From F23-D06 sp947167635 (GTDB taxonomy: Bacteria > Bacteroidota > Bacteroidia > Bacteroidales > WCHB1-69): a stretch of 64,000 nucleotides of DNA. Shown here piece by piece: positions 1 through 8,266 of this stretch (position 1 is the stretch's first letter; each line of letters opens with the position of its first letter). Both the position numbers and the translations under genes were made by a program. Under the pieces are notes generated by a model. The model was given only the letters and a program-made list of their open reading frames with translations, was not told where the DNA came from and searched no databases. Location of the stretch: assembly GCA_947167635.1 (NCBI GenBank), contig CAMVIT010000005.1:1-64000 (forward strand). Reading direction: 5' to 3'.

Positions 1-1
1 C

Positions 2-1327
2 TACCCCGGCAACTACTCGAAAGTGGGCGAAGAATCCTTCTGGTGGAGTTCCACGACCTCAAACGACGGCACCGCCACGGGCCGCTATTTGGAGAACTTC
101 AACTATCCTTGTCCGTACGTCTGCTTCGGGAAGGTGTATAACGGCTACAGCGTGCGCTGCGTAAAAGACGGGGCGGAGGTTACCACCCCGAAGCTCATGG
201 TCAAGAAACGGGAAAAGGGGGACGCGCCGGATGTGTCGCAGTTGGACACATATACCATCCCGCACAAAACGGTCATGCCTCGTTCTTTCTACTCCTTTGC
301 TGAAAAAACGCAAGTGAACACCTGGTTCCATACGGAAGAAAAACAGGTTATTCTGAACTACTGCATAAATGGGCTGAAACCGATCTCCACATTCCAAAAC
401 CCTAGCCACCTTACCTACTATTTTTCACTCGACCGGAACAATCTGATTTACAACTGCGCCTTTGATTCTCTTGCGTATCTTATTGACAATCATTCAAATG
501 AGAAAAGAATGGTCAAAATGAATCTTTGGACAGAAGACGGGGACAGTGTAGTTGTTCAAGGCTTTAAGAGTCATTACTATGTGCCGATTTCTTCGGATTC
601 GGGTTTACTTTATTGTTGTACCTTCCTGAAAAATGTTTTCGACTATCGACTTGACGTGCGGATCAGGATGTTTTCCCGTCCGATGTTCCATGTTTTTTCG
701 TATAAAGACGGACAGCTCAATCCGATTCGCGGCCTTGGCACTTATCCGGCTATTCACCGCAGCAAGGACAACATACGCTACAATTACCACTTCAGCAGCA
801 CCATGAACAAGGATACGGATTTGGTGGCAATATACTCCTTCATCGATTCGCTGTATGTCATCCACCGCGACGGCACACAAGAGCAACACTACATCCACAG
901 TAAACACCAGCGGCATGTCCAGGAAGAATTTGACACGGCCAACACGTACAACTACACGGAATTAGCCCGCACGGAAAGTGCCAAAACCTCATACCTTGGC
1001 GTGGTTTATGACTCCTACCGGAACCTGTACTACATCACCGTTTCCAGACCAATGCCCTATGAGAACAGGGATGGTACACGCAACAACGTCCTCGACAAAC
1101 CTTGGTCGCTGCTGGTGCTGGATTCTGCTTTCCAGCAGATTGCGGAAATTGACATGCCCGACTGTTTGAGCAAGCATGAGCTTATGGTGGTGCCAAAGGG
1201 CATTGCCTTAGCCGACAAACGGCTGTCCGACGATGAGAAAACCTGTTTTGTGATATTGAGATACAATGAAAAAGACCTGTATAACACTGATATTGCTACT
1301 GTTCGCAGGAATGCACGCGGCAAATAA
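2..1327 (+). CDS. FISUMP domain fused to DUF4221-like region, 5' partial
   Basis: The frame is open to the left edge of the window, so the N-terminus is missing. The first ~45 residues carry the end of a Fibrobacter succinogenes major paralogous (FISUMP) domain: a WWSST motif followed by GYSVRCVKD, the usual last strand of that family. The remaining ~390 residues look like a beta-rich periplasmic protein and resemble the Bacteroidota DUF4221 group (PWSLLVLD and IAEIDMP near the end), though this second assignment is weak. FISUMP domains usually sit at the C-terminus of lipoproteins, so a long extension after one is unusual. The role is unknown, probably at the cell surface. It runs up against the next gene, whose longest reading frame overlaps its 3' end. 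Confidence 0.6.
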   Translation, partial: YPGNYSKVGEESFWWSSTTSNDGTATGRYLENFNYPCPYVCFGKVYNGYSVRCVKDGAEVTTPKLMVKKREKGDAPDVSQLDTYTIPHKTVMPRSFYSFAEKTQVNTWFHTEEKQVILNYCINGLKPISTFQNPSHLTYYFSLDRNNLIYNCAFDSLAYLIDNHSNEKRMVKMNLWTEDGDSVVVQGFKSHYYVPISSDSGLLYCCTFLKNVFDYRLDVRIRMFSRPMFHVFSYKDGQLNPIRGLGTYPAIHRSKDNIRYNYHFSSTMNKDTDLVAIYSFIDSLYVIHRDGTQEQHYIHSKHQRHVQEEFDTANTYNYTELARTESAKTSYLGVVYDSYRNLYYITVSRPMPYENRDGTRNNVLDKPWSLLVLDSAFQQIAEIDMPDCLSKHELMVVPKGIALADKRLSDDEKTCFVILRYNEKDLYNTDIATVRRNARGK

Positions 1328-1337
1328 ACATCACAGA

Positions 1338-1937
1338 ATGATGAAGAATAAAAGTCGTTTTGCCCTCCTTTTTCTTGCCATCCCGATACTGCTGGCAGGC
1401 TGTGGGATGCTGTACGGTTACAAACCATTAAAGCAGTTTGACCAGAATAATTATGACCAGATGATCACTTCCGTCTTGGACCAGGATTTCAAAATCAACC
1501 ATACAGTCAGTGATTACGGGCAGTTTGACGCTTATCGGACGTGCATTCAGGACAGTTTATGGCAACATCAGACTGCCGTCCAGCCGATTCAAATCCTCTA
1601 TTTCAAAAAGGATTCGCTCCTTTCCTATCACATCAACTGCACGGCAAAGGGCGGACTCGCCAACCTGAACTGGAATACGGATCAACGGTTTGAAACGTTC
1701 CCGCCGGCGACGGCTGTCCTCATCACTCCGCAAATGCAGAATCTGTCGAAAATCAGAGACATTTATGGAATTGACGACGATTCCGAGTACCTGATTGTGG
1801 TGTTTTGGACCAATATGCTTCCGAAAATCTCAAAATCGGCCATTGAAACAGTCAAGACCAATTTGCGCGAAAACGGGGCCGTCAACAAAGCGGGCATCGT
1901 GTTGGTCAACACGGACAAGTTTTATGTGACGTTGTAG
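1338..1937 (+). CDS. Hypothetical lipoprotein
   Basis: A ~200-residue protein with a lipoprotein signal: basic MMKNKSR, a hydrophobic core, then the lipobox LAGC. I chose the ATG at 1338 (1341 is equally possible) because it places this signal at the very N-terminus. An in-frame ATG at 1266 would add another signal-like stretch (MKKTCITLILLLF) and overlap the previous gene by about 60 bases. The mature part is mixed alpha/beta with no family I recognise. The neighbouring DUF4221-like gene suggests a co-transcribed pair of envelope proteins. Function unknown. Confidence 0.6.
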   Translation: MMKNKSRFALLFLAIPILLAGCGMLYGYKPLKQFDQNNYDQMITSVLDQDFKINHTVSDYGQFDAYRTCIQDSLWQHQTAVQPIQILYFKKDSLLSYHINCTAKGGLANLNWNTDQRFETFPPATAVLITPQMQNLSKIRDIYGIDDDSEYLIVVFWTNMLPKISKSAIETVKTNLRENGAVNKAGIVLVNTDKFYVTL

Positions 1938-1988
1938 CAACGCCTTAAAAAGAACTAACAGAATGCGATGAATTAGCGAAAAAAACCT

Positions 1989-2111
1989 TCAGTTCTTCGG
2001 TTTCCGCACATAGCACGACATCTACATCGGAATTTCCATGGAGACTTCGATGTATCCGGCAAACTCGTCGTCTTTAAACCAAGGTGACTTGTAGACGAGC
2101 TTCTTCTTGCC
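1989..2111 (-). pseudogene. Decayed 3' fragment of the PAS-domain gene at 2892-3230
   Basis: Reading the minus strand gives KKLVYKSPWFKDDEFAGYIE, then VSMEIPM, an in-frame stop (TAG), then MSCYVRKPKN and a final stop. This matches the last ~40 residues of the intact PAS protein nearby (KKLIYQAPWFKDGEFAGYIE, LSMPIPLEMPHYVRKPKQ). The 5' two thirds of the copy are absent and a T9SS cargo gene lies immediately upstream in the same orientation. It is a relic of a local duplication that has since decayed. Similarity extends from the final stop codon to about position 2111. Confidence 0.85.
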
Positions 2112-2127
2112 CCCTCGCAAACTGTAA

Positions 2128-2808
2128 TTATTCCTTCACGAATTTCACCGTGTTCACTTTGCCACCGCTGGTAATCTTCACAAAATAGACACCCGACGAC
2201 AAATCAGAGACGCCTATTACCGTGTTGGCAGGTGCATTGTCAACACTTTTCACCTGTTGGCCTGCTGCACTGTAAACCGCAATGCGGGAACCTTCGACAT
2301 TGTTCAGGCGGATGGCGTCCGTAACCGGATTCGGCGATACCGAGACGGTGTTCGTCCATTCTTCAACGCCCACACCTTCCACGAAGTAGCCGAACTCTAA
2401 CCAACCGCCCGGTACGCTCTTGTCAAATTTGGCGTAACCATACTTGTACGGGGAACCCGCGAATTTCAATGCGGCATAGCCTATATTCATCCCTTGTCCG
2501 GAATAGGTGTCCAGCGTGACCATGTTGGATGACCAGACTGTGGAAGAATTGCAGGCGTTCCACACTTCATCAAGGGAAGCATATTCCGCCACCGTGTATT
2601 CCTGGTCGGTGCTGGGCACGGCCACAAAACCTCCCATAGGGTCAATCTGTATTTCATTAGGGTCATAATTCGGGACAACGAGTTGAACAATACCATTCAC
2701 AGACAAACGGTTATCCACAAGTGCCACGGGAACCGTCGTATAGTTTTGAGCGAAAACATTAAAAGCACACACAAGGCAGAGTGCCATTGCCATAAAGATT
2801 TTTTTCAT
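2128..2808 (-). CDS. Secreted protein with T9SS type A sorting domain
   Basis: A 226-residue exported protein. A Sec signal peptide (MKKIFMAMALCLVCAFNVFA, cut near AQ) is followed by a ~130-residue domain of unknown fold. The last ~70 residues form a type IX secretion C-terminal domain: SPNPVTDAI opening, IAVYSAAGQQV core, and a closing strand with LSSGVYFVKI and VKFVKE. In Bacteroidota such domains direct cargo across the outer membrane and are then removed, often with attachment to surface lipopolysaccharide. The N-terminal cargo part gives no functional clue. A TACATTTG promoter element lies 44 bases upstream. Confidence 0.85.
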   Translation of the reverse strand: MKKIFMAMALCLVCAFNVFAQNYTTVPVALVDNRLSVNGIVQLVVPNYDPNEIQIDPMGGFVAVPSTDQEYTVAEYASLDEVWNACNSSTVWSSNMVTLDTYSGQGMNIGYAALKFAGSPYKYGYAKFDKSVPGGWLEFGYFVEGVGVEEWTNTVSVSPNPVTDAIRLNNVEGSRIAVYSAAGQQVKSVDNAPANTVIGVSDLSSGVYFVKITSGGKVNTVKFVKE

Positions 2809-2851
2809 ACAGCTATATTTTTTGTTGTAAATTACTATAATTATAACGTAA

Positions 2852-2859
2852 CAAATGTA
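2852..2859 (-). promoter_or_regulatory. Bacteroidota -7 promoter element (TACATTTG)
   Basis: The reverse strand reads TACATTTG, matching the TAnnTTTG consensus of the Bacteroidota primary sigma factor. It lies 44 bases before the start of the T9SS cargo gene. Confidence 0.5.
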
Positions 2860-2891
2860 TCAAAAACTACAAGACAATGAATTAACTATGT

Positions 2892-3230
2892 TTATTGCTT
2901 CGGTTTCCGCACATAATGCGGCATCTCCAACGGGATGGGCATCGAGAGTTCGATATAGCCGGCGAACTCGCCGTCCTTGAACCAGGGTGCCTGGTAGATG
3001 AGTTTCTTGACGCCGTTTTTCTCAATGGTGTAGGCGTTCACATTGTGGTTCTTCAGCATCTCCGCCAACTTGGTGCGGGCGGGCTCCGGATGGCAGTCCA
3101 GCAGGTTTTGCCCGATAATCTGCTGGCCGTGGCTTAGGACGTTCACCGCCATCTCGTTCATTTCCAAAATTTTTCCGTCTTTGTCGCAAATAGTGACGGA
3201 ATAGGGCGCTTCGTTAAAATAGTTGAGCAT
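2892..3230 (-). CDS. Stand-alone PAS-domain protein
   Basis: A 112-residue protein that is a single PAS fold: N-terminal YFNEAPYSVTICDKDGKILEMNEMA is the classic start (strand, DxxGxI turn, N of the helix), then GQNLLDCHPEP, and a C-terminal strand region with PWFKDGEFAGYIEL. There is no kinase, GGDEF or DNA-binding output domain, so it may act as a diffusible sensor or bind a partner. Similar small PAS proteins occur in anaerobic Bacteroidota and Firmicutes; ligand unknown. It was duplicated locally, with a broken second copy at 1989-2111. The next gene upstream on the same strand ends 40 bases away or more. Confidence 0.8.
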   Translation of the reverse strand: MLNYFNEAPYSVTICDKDGKILEMNEMAVNVLSHGQQIIGQNLLDCHPEPARTKLAEMLKNHNVNAYTIEKNGVKKLIYQAPWFKDGEFAGYIELSMPIPLEMPHYVRKPKQ

Positions 3231-3273
3231 GGTAACAAATTTTTTTAAGTTTCTTCCGATTTTGTGAAAAACA

Positions 3274-4914
3274 CTACTCTTTTTTCACACGCCTCAAATC
3301 CAGCATGTTCACGGGGTTGGTGCCGAGTCCTGTGATGTTGGTGCGGGTAAAGCGCACCACTTTGTCATAATAGAGCACCACGAAGGGCGCGTCAGCAACC
3401 AGGATGGAATCCATTTTGATGTAGTACTCAGTGCGTTGTGTTCCGTCGGCGCAGCGCTGCGACTGCTCGTAAAGCTTGTCGAAGGCGGGATTTACATAGT
3501 AGGTATAGTTGGAGCCGACCGGTTGCAGGTTCTTGGAATAAAAGAGGGCCATGTAGTTTTCGGCATCGGGATAATCGCAAATCCAGGAGCCTCGGAAAAA
3601 AGGGAGTTGGTAGTTGCGCATCATCTGTCGTTGTTGCGCGCCTTGGGCCACGTCTAATTTGAGTTGGATGCCAATCTCTTCAAGTTCGTGTTGGATATAT
3701 TGACACAGGTCCACATAGGAGGCGGAGACGGTGAGCGAGATGGGAGGCAACCCCTTGCCGCCAGGATAGCCAGCCTCCTCCAGCAGACGCGTGGCCTTGA
3801 CGGGATCGTATGTGTAGCCGCCCGTGCGCGCGGGGTCGTGCGAGGGCATTCCTCGCGGCACAAAACCACCCGTGCCAGGATAGCCCACGTTGTTGCGCAA
3901 ATATTTCATCATCTTCTCGCGGTCGAAACCATAGTTGATGGCCTGCCGTACCCGCTTGTCCAACAGGGGATTCTTCTTGTCGCCCGGCTTGAGCATGAAG
4001 CCGAGATACTCCGTGTTGAGGTAAGGGCCGGTGAGGAGTTTCACTTGATCCTTGTATTCGGGGTTCAGCGTGCCCTCCTTGGTGAGCAAAGCGTCCTTGT
4101 AGCAGGCCTCCACCCCAGACATGAAGTCAAGGGTGCCCTTCATGAACTCCATGAAGACAGACTGCTTGTCAATGATGAAGGAGATGGCCACGGCATCGAG
4201 GTAGGGTAGGCGTTTGCCTTCTTTGTCGCGTTCAAAATAGTCCGGGTTTTTCCGAAGCACCAGTTTGACACCCTCCTGCCATAGTTGGAATTTGAATGGG
4301 CCGGTGCCGACGGGGTGGTTGCGGAAATCCTTGCCGTAGCGTTCCACCACCTCTTGAGGCACCACAGAACAGTATTTCATTGTGAGGATGCCGAGGAAGG
4401 GAGGGAAGGCTTCCGCTAATTGTATTTGGAATATTGTGTCATTCAATGCTTTGAAAGCGGGATTGCCCTGTTTGTCCCGTTTGACCTTCTGGAATATCCA
4501 AGCACCAGGCGAGGCTACATCGGGGTCGAGGATGCGCGAGAAACTATAGACAAAGTCCTTGGCTGTGACGTATCGCTTGTTCTTGAAAGGAAAAAACTCG
4601 GTTTGGTGGAAGGTCACGTCGTCGCGGAGAAAGAAGGTGTAGGTGAGCCCGTCGGGAGAGATGGTCCAACGCTTGGCAATGGAGGGCACGATGTTCAGCG
4701 AATCGTCCATATCTACCAACCCGTTGTAGAGCTGGTTGCAGGGCCACATTACCGTCTGGCCGGAAGCAAAAGCCGGGTCGAGGGTTTGTATGCCTTCAGA
4801 CTGGTTGTAATGGAAGATCTTCTTGTCCGAGTGGTCGTACTTGGAGTTGCAACCCGTAAGGACTGCGGCAATAATCAATAGGAACAGTGATATCTTTTTA
4901 TCCACGAATTGCAC
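3274..4914 (-). CDS. Oligopeptide ABC transporter substrate-binding lipoprotein (SBP_bac_5)
   Basis: A 546-residue lipoprotein of the OppA/DppA/MppA superfamily. The lipobox is LTGC with the lipidated Cys at residue 22. Family landmarks follow: an opening stretch with LDPAFASG, the PSIAKRWTISPDGLTYTF region, HPVGTGPFKF and the RQAINYGFDREKM helix. It would bind peptides on the outside of the inner membrane. No permease or ATPase genes are adjacent. It is the last gene of a minus-strand run of cell-wall genes (ddl, two GH73-like proteins, M23 peptidase), which suggests capture of murein-derived peptides; that is inference from context. Confidence 0.88.
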   Translation of the reverse strand: MQFVDKKISLFLLIIAAVLTGCNSKYDHSDKKIFHYNQSEGIQTLDPAFASGQTVMWPCNQLYNGLVDMDDSLNIVPSIAKRWTISPDGLTYTFFLRDDVTFHQTEFFPFKNKRYVTAKDFVYSFSRILDPDVASPGAWIFQKVKRDKQGNPAFKALNDTIFQIQLAEAFPPFLGILTMKYCSVVPQEVVERYGKDFRNHPVGTGPFKFQLWQEGVKLVLRKNPDYFERDKEGKRLPYLDAVAISFIIDKQSVFMEFMKGTLDFMSGVEACYKDALLTKEGTLNPEYKDQVKLLTGPYLNTEYLGFMLKPGDKKNPLLDKRVRQAINYGFDREKMMKYLRNNVGYPGTGGFVPRGMPSHDPARTGGYTYDPVKATRLLEEAGYPGGKGLPPISLTVSASYVDLCQYIQHELEEIGIQLKLDVAQGAQQRQMMRNYQLPFFRGSWICDYPDAENYMALFYSKNLQPVGSNYTYYVNPAFDKLYEQSQRCADGTQRTEYYIKMDSILVADAPFVVLYYDKVVRFTRTNITGLGTNPVNMLDLRRVKKE

Positions 4915-4958
4915 GAATTATACGAATGGTGTTTTTTTAAAACTCTTTACTTCCAGTT

Positions 4959-5921
4959 TTAGCTCAAAGCCTGATTCACCTTCTTGGAAGACTCCAGCAG
5001 CTTGTTGTATTCTTCCGGGGTGATATCGACGTTGAAATAATAGACAGGGTTGACGCGTTGGCCGTTTTTGATGACCTCGTAGTGCAGGTGGGAACCGGAC
5101 GCCAAGCCCGTGGCACCCACATAGCCGATGACTTGTCCGCGCTTCACCTTCTGTCCCGGACGCACGGCTTTTTTGGAAAGGTGGGCATACAACGTCTGGT
5201 AGGTGTAGCCGTGGTTGATGACTACGGCAATGCCGTATCCGCTGCCGGGATTTTCGCCCGACACGGTGCCGTCGGCGGTGGCATAGACAGGGGTGCCCTT
5301 TGGCGCAGCGATGTCCACGCCGGTGTGTGCGCGCAATTGTTTCAACACAGGATGATAGCGGCGGCCGAAACCGGACGTGATGGAATACATGTTCTTCAGA
5401 GGGCGTATCGCAGGAATGCTGCTCAGCATCTCGGCCTTGTTGTTCACAATCTTCTCCAACTCGGTCAGCGACTTGGTTTGAGCGGCCAGGCGCACGGTCA
5501 GCTTGTCAGCCCGCTTGTTGGCATCCTTCAGCAGGACATAGGCTTCGGAGCGTGAAAGACTGTCGAAACGGCGGTCTTCCAGAATCTGCGGGTAACGCTC
5601 GTTGGCGGGCACGGGGTCTGCCTCAAAGATGGTGCGGTAGATGTTGTCGTCACGGTCCTCAATGTCGAGTAACACATCCGACATCACTTCCATGCGCGAG
5701 GTGAGATATTCAACCTCCCCCTTTAGTTCGTTGTTCTCACGTTCCAGTATCTTCACTTTCGGGGAGTCCACGAAATAGAAGGCGATCCAGACGAAGATAA
5801 GTGCGAGGGCGAAGCCGCTTGCAAACACCCAAGCCACCCGCTTGAACACCTGCTTGAAAGTGAGCTTCACTTTCTCGTAGGAGAGCGTGTCCGGATTAAA
5901 GCGATAGAAAGACTTGGGCAT
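4959..5921 (-). CDS. M23 (LytM-type) peptidoglycan peptidase with membrane anchor and coiled coil
   Basis: A 320-residue protein. There is a short cytoplasmic segment, one transmembrane helix near residues 30-52, then a helical coiled-coil region (ERENNELKGEVEYLTSRMEV), and a C-terminal peptidase domain. The M23 zinc and catalytic motifs are present: HTGVDIAAPKGT (H-x3-D), and HLHYE (HxH) near residue 280. Such proteins are D,D- or D,L-endopeptidases, or activators of amidases, acting on peptidoglycan in the periplasm. This architecture is common in Bacteroidota next to wall genes. It lies 36 bases after the preceding GH73-like gene and 44 before the oligopeptide-binding gene. Confidence 0.92.
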   Translation of the reverse strand: MPKSFYRFNPDTLSYEKVKLTFKQVFKRVAWVFASGFALALIFVWIAFYFVDSPKVKILERENNELKGEVEYLTSRMEVMSDVLLDIEDRDDNIYRTIFEADPVPANERYPQILEDRRFDSLSRSEAYVLLKDANKRADKLTVRLAAQTKSLTELEKIVNNKAEMLSSIPAIRPLKNMYSITSGFGRRYHPVLKQLRAHTGVDIAAPKGTPVYATADGTVSGENPGSGYGIAVVINHGYTYQTLYAHLSKKAVRPGQKVKRGQVIGYVGATGLASGSHLHYEVIKNGQRVNPVYYFNVDITPEEYNKLLESSKKVNQALS

Positions 5922-5957
5922 TGGTGTTTTGTGGATAGAGGTGAGTTTCAGGATTTC

Positions 5958-7139
5958 TTATTTGCAGCCGAGACATATCTTGTCGCCGATGCCGTAGCTG
6001 CTGATGGCTCCGCTGTTGCGTTTGATGAGGAGCTTCAGCTGGATGCCGTATTTTTGTGCAATGTAGCGGTATGTGTCGCCCTCTTCAAGCGTATGGTACT
6101 CCACGGGCGTTCTCGTGCTTTTCATCTCCACGTAGATCACCTCGTCCTCAATAGGCTCGGAGTCATCGTAAACATCGTTGTAAAGTCGCAGGTTCTTTTC
6201 GCTGAGCTGCAAGGCTGCGGCAAGTTTCTTGTAGGTGTCGCCGGCCTTGGCGATGATGAATTTCGTCTTGTTGTTCTCGTAGGCGGGACGGGAGGTGTAA
6301 GGATAGTAAGCCGACTTGTAGGGCACGGAGTAGGGGTTGAGGGTGAAGACGTTCTTTCCGTGAACCTTCTCTGGCGTGGAGGTCGTTTGCGTGCTTGTTG
6401 CAGACTCGTTGGCTGTGTTTTGCACCGAAGGAGCGGGCTCCGGCGTGGCAGGTCTCGGCTGCTGGACGGGTTGTGGCTGCTGCTGGGCAGGCTGCTGTGG
6501 CGTGACCGGGCGTGCGGGGAGCTTCTCCTTGGGCATGCCGTGAATGATATCCTGGTCAATACGTTCGAGCTTGGGGGGGGCAACAGTCCGTAGCGCACTG
6601 GAATCTCCGATTTTTTGGGCCACTTTGCGGTCGTAGTGCATCAAAAAATACTTCTCAATAATGGATATCAACGTGTCGGCATAGCGGGGGTTGCCGGAAT
6701 AGCCGGCTTCTTTCAGCCCCTGTGCCCAGCTTTTGTAGTCCGTGATGGGATAGTAGAACAGTTTTACATAGCGGCTGCGCTGCGAGAGAAAGATGGAGTG
6801 GTCGCGGTAGGATTCCTCCACGGATGCGTATTTGCGGAAACAGTAGTCGCTGCTGTGGTTGTCCGTTTCGTAAAATTTTTCACCGGTCCATTCATTGGTG
6901 TGGCACATGATGCCGAAGTGATTGTTGGCCTCTTTTGCAATACGATTCGTGCCGGCCTTGGAGGCATAGATGGCCTGGGCAAGTGTTATGCTGGCGGGAA
7001 TCTTGTAGAGCTCCATCTCTTGCATGGCCAAGTCTTTGTACATGTCGATGTAGTCGTAGATCTGGTCATCGAGGGTGTATTGGGCGAAAGCAAGCACGTT
7101 GCCCAACAGGATGATGGCGAGAAGAATGGTCTTTTTCAT
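5958..7139 (-). CDS. GH73-like LysM protein lacking the catalytic glutamate
   Basis: A 393-residue exported protein with signal peptide MKKTILLAIILLGNVLAFA, a FlgJ/GH73 glucosaminidase-type domain (about residues 25-180), a Pro/Gln/Thr-rich linker, and two LysM-like repeats in the last 130 residues (AKAGDTYKKLA, LEEGDTYRYIAQKYGI). GH73 enzymes carry a catalytic Glu in AQxxxES. Here that motif reads AQAIYAS, so Glu is Ala at residue 59 (codon 6963-6965). The adjacent paralogue keeps Glu. The rest of the fold is conserved (NNHFGI, DHSIFLSQRSRY). It is therefore probably a non-catalytic peptidoglycan-binding or regulatory partner; that is inference. Confidence 0.88.
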   Translation of the reverse strand: MKKTILLAIILLGNVLAFAQYTLDDQIYDYIDMYKDLAMQEMELYKIPASITLAQAIYASKAGTNRIAKEANNHFGIMCHTNEWTGEKFYETDNHSSDYCFRKYASVEESYRDHSIFLSQRSRYVKLFYYPITDYKSWAQGLKEAGYSGNPRYADTLISIIEKYFLMHYDRKVAQKIGDSSALRTVAPPKLERIDQDIIHGMPKEKLPARPVTPQQPAQQQPQPVQQPRPATPEPAPSVQNTANESATSTQTTSTPEKVHGKNVFTLNPYSVPYKSAYYPYTSRPAYENNKTKFIIAKAGDTYKKLAAALQLSEKNLRLYNDVYDDSEPIEDEVIYVEMKSTRTPVEYHTLEEGDTYRYIAQKYGIQLKLLIKRNSGAISSYGIGDKICLGCK

Positions 7140-7150
7140 AGCTTTTTGTT

Positions 7151-8263
7151 TTAATGTCTTAAGAGAATTTGGTCTCCGGGATGTATTATGGTGTTGATGT
7201 CGATGGCGTTGTATTTGAGAATGTAGTGGAGTTGCACGCCGTATCGTTGGGCAATGTAGCGCAGTGTTTCGCCAGCCTGGACTTCATGCGTGCGAGTGGT
7301 GTTGGTCTTGGCTTTGGCTTCGATATAGACGATCTCGTTCTCCACGGGCTGGCTGCTGTCGAACACGTCGTTGAACTTGCGGAGGTTCTCGGGCGTGACC
7401 TGCACGTCGGTGGCGATGCGCTCGTAAGTGTCGCCGCTTTGGGCGATGATGAAGTAGGTGTGGTTGTTCTCGAATACTTTGCGGTAGCTGAAGGGACTGT
7501 TGCCCGCAGGGTAGTCGTTGCCGATAGCGGTGAAGACCTTGAGTTGTCCGCTGGATGGCTTCTGCTTGGACGCGACGGGCGTGTCATAGATGTTGCTGGC
7601 CTTGTCTTCGGGCTTCGGATGCGTGTTCTTGTTGGCGATGGGCTTTTGCTCCGGTTGACGGGGTTCGTAGGTGGCCATGGGCACATCAATGCCTTGTTGT
7701 CGCAGGCAAAGCGTGTCAAAGCGCGCGATGTTGAATCTCTCAATCAAACTGATGAGCCGCTCGGCATATTGCGGATTGGTGGCGTAGCCGTCCTGTCGCA
7801 GGGTCCGCGCCCAGCCGGGATAGTCAAGGATGTTGAGCTGGAAGAGATTCGCGTAACGCGACCGATGCGTGAGAAAAAGAGAATGGTCGGTGTATGAGTC
7901 GGACACGGTGGGATACCGGCGGAAACACTCCTGCAGCTCGTCGTCGTCGATAAGAATGGTGTCGCCGGTCCAGTCGGTGTGGCATTTGATGCCAAAGTGG
8001 TTGTTCCCGTCAGTGGCAAGGCGGCTTTTGCCGCACGCACTTTCGAAGATGCCCTGGGCGATGGTGATGCTGGCGGGGATTTTGTACTCTGCCATCTTCT
8101 GCATCGCCACATCCTTGTATTGGTCGATATAAGCGTAAATGTCCTTCTCGTTGTATTGCGCCGTGACACGTCCCGGACATATTGCCGCGAGAGAAAACGA
8201 CACAAAACAAAACCAGACTAATCCTCTGTTCATCTTCATTGCATCCAATCTTTTAACGCTCAT
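7151..8263 (-). CDS. GH73 glucosaminidase with LysM domains
   Basis: A 370-residue exported peptidoglycan hydrolase expected to cut the GlcNAc-MurNAc backbone. The GH73 domain has the catalytic motif AQGIFESACGKSRLA with Glu at residue 74, followed by NNHFGIKCH and DHSLFLTHRSRY. A linker and two LysM-type repeats follow (QSGDTYERIA, QAGETLRYIAQRYGV), for wall binding. It is a tandem paralogue of the next gene, 11 bases away. The listed start is 3 bases after the ddl stop. Internal ATGs at 8239 and 8233 (MKMNRGLVWF) would give a more typical signal peptide. It is likely co-transcribed with ddl. Confidence 0.9.
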   Translation of the reverse strand: MSVKRLDAMKMNRGLVWFCFVSFSLAAICPGRVTAQYNEKDIYAYIDQYKDVAMQKMAEYKIPASITIAQGIFESACGKSRLATDGNNHFGIKCHTDWTGDTILIDDDELQECFRRYPTVSDSYTDHSLFLTHRSRYANLFQLNILDYPGWARTLRQDGYATNPQYAERLISLIERFNIARFDTLCLRQQGIDVPMATYEPRQPEQKPIANKNTHPKPEDKASNIYDTPVASKQKPSSGQLKVFTAIGNDYPAGNSPFSYRKVFENNHTYFIIAQSGDTYERIATDVQVTPENLRKFNDVFDSSQPVENEIVYIEAKAKTNTTRTHEVQAGETLRYIAQRYGVQLHYILKYNAIDINTIIHPGDQILLRH

Positions 8264-8266
8264 TTC

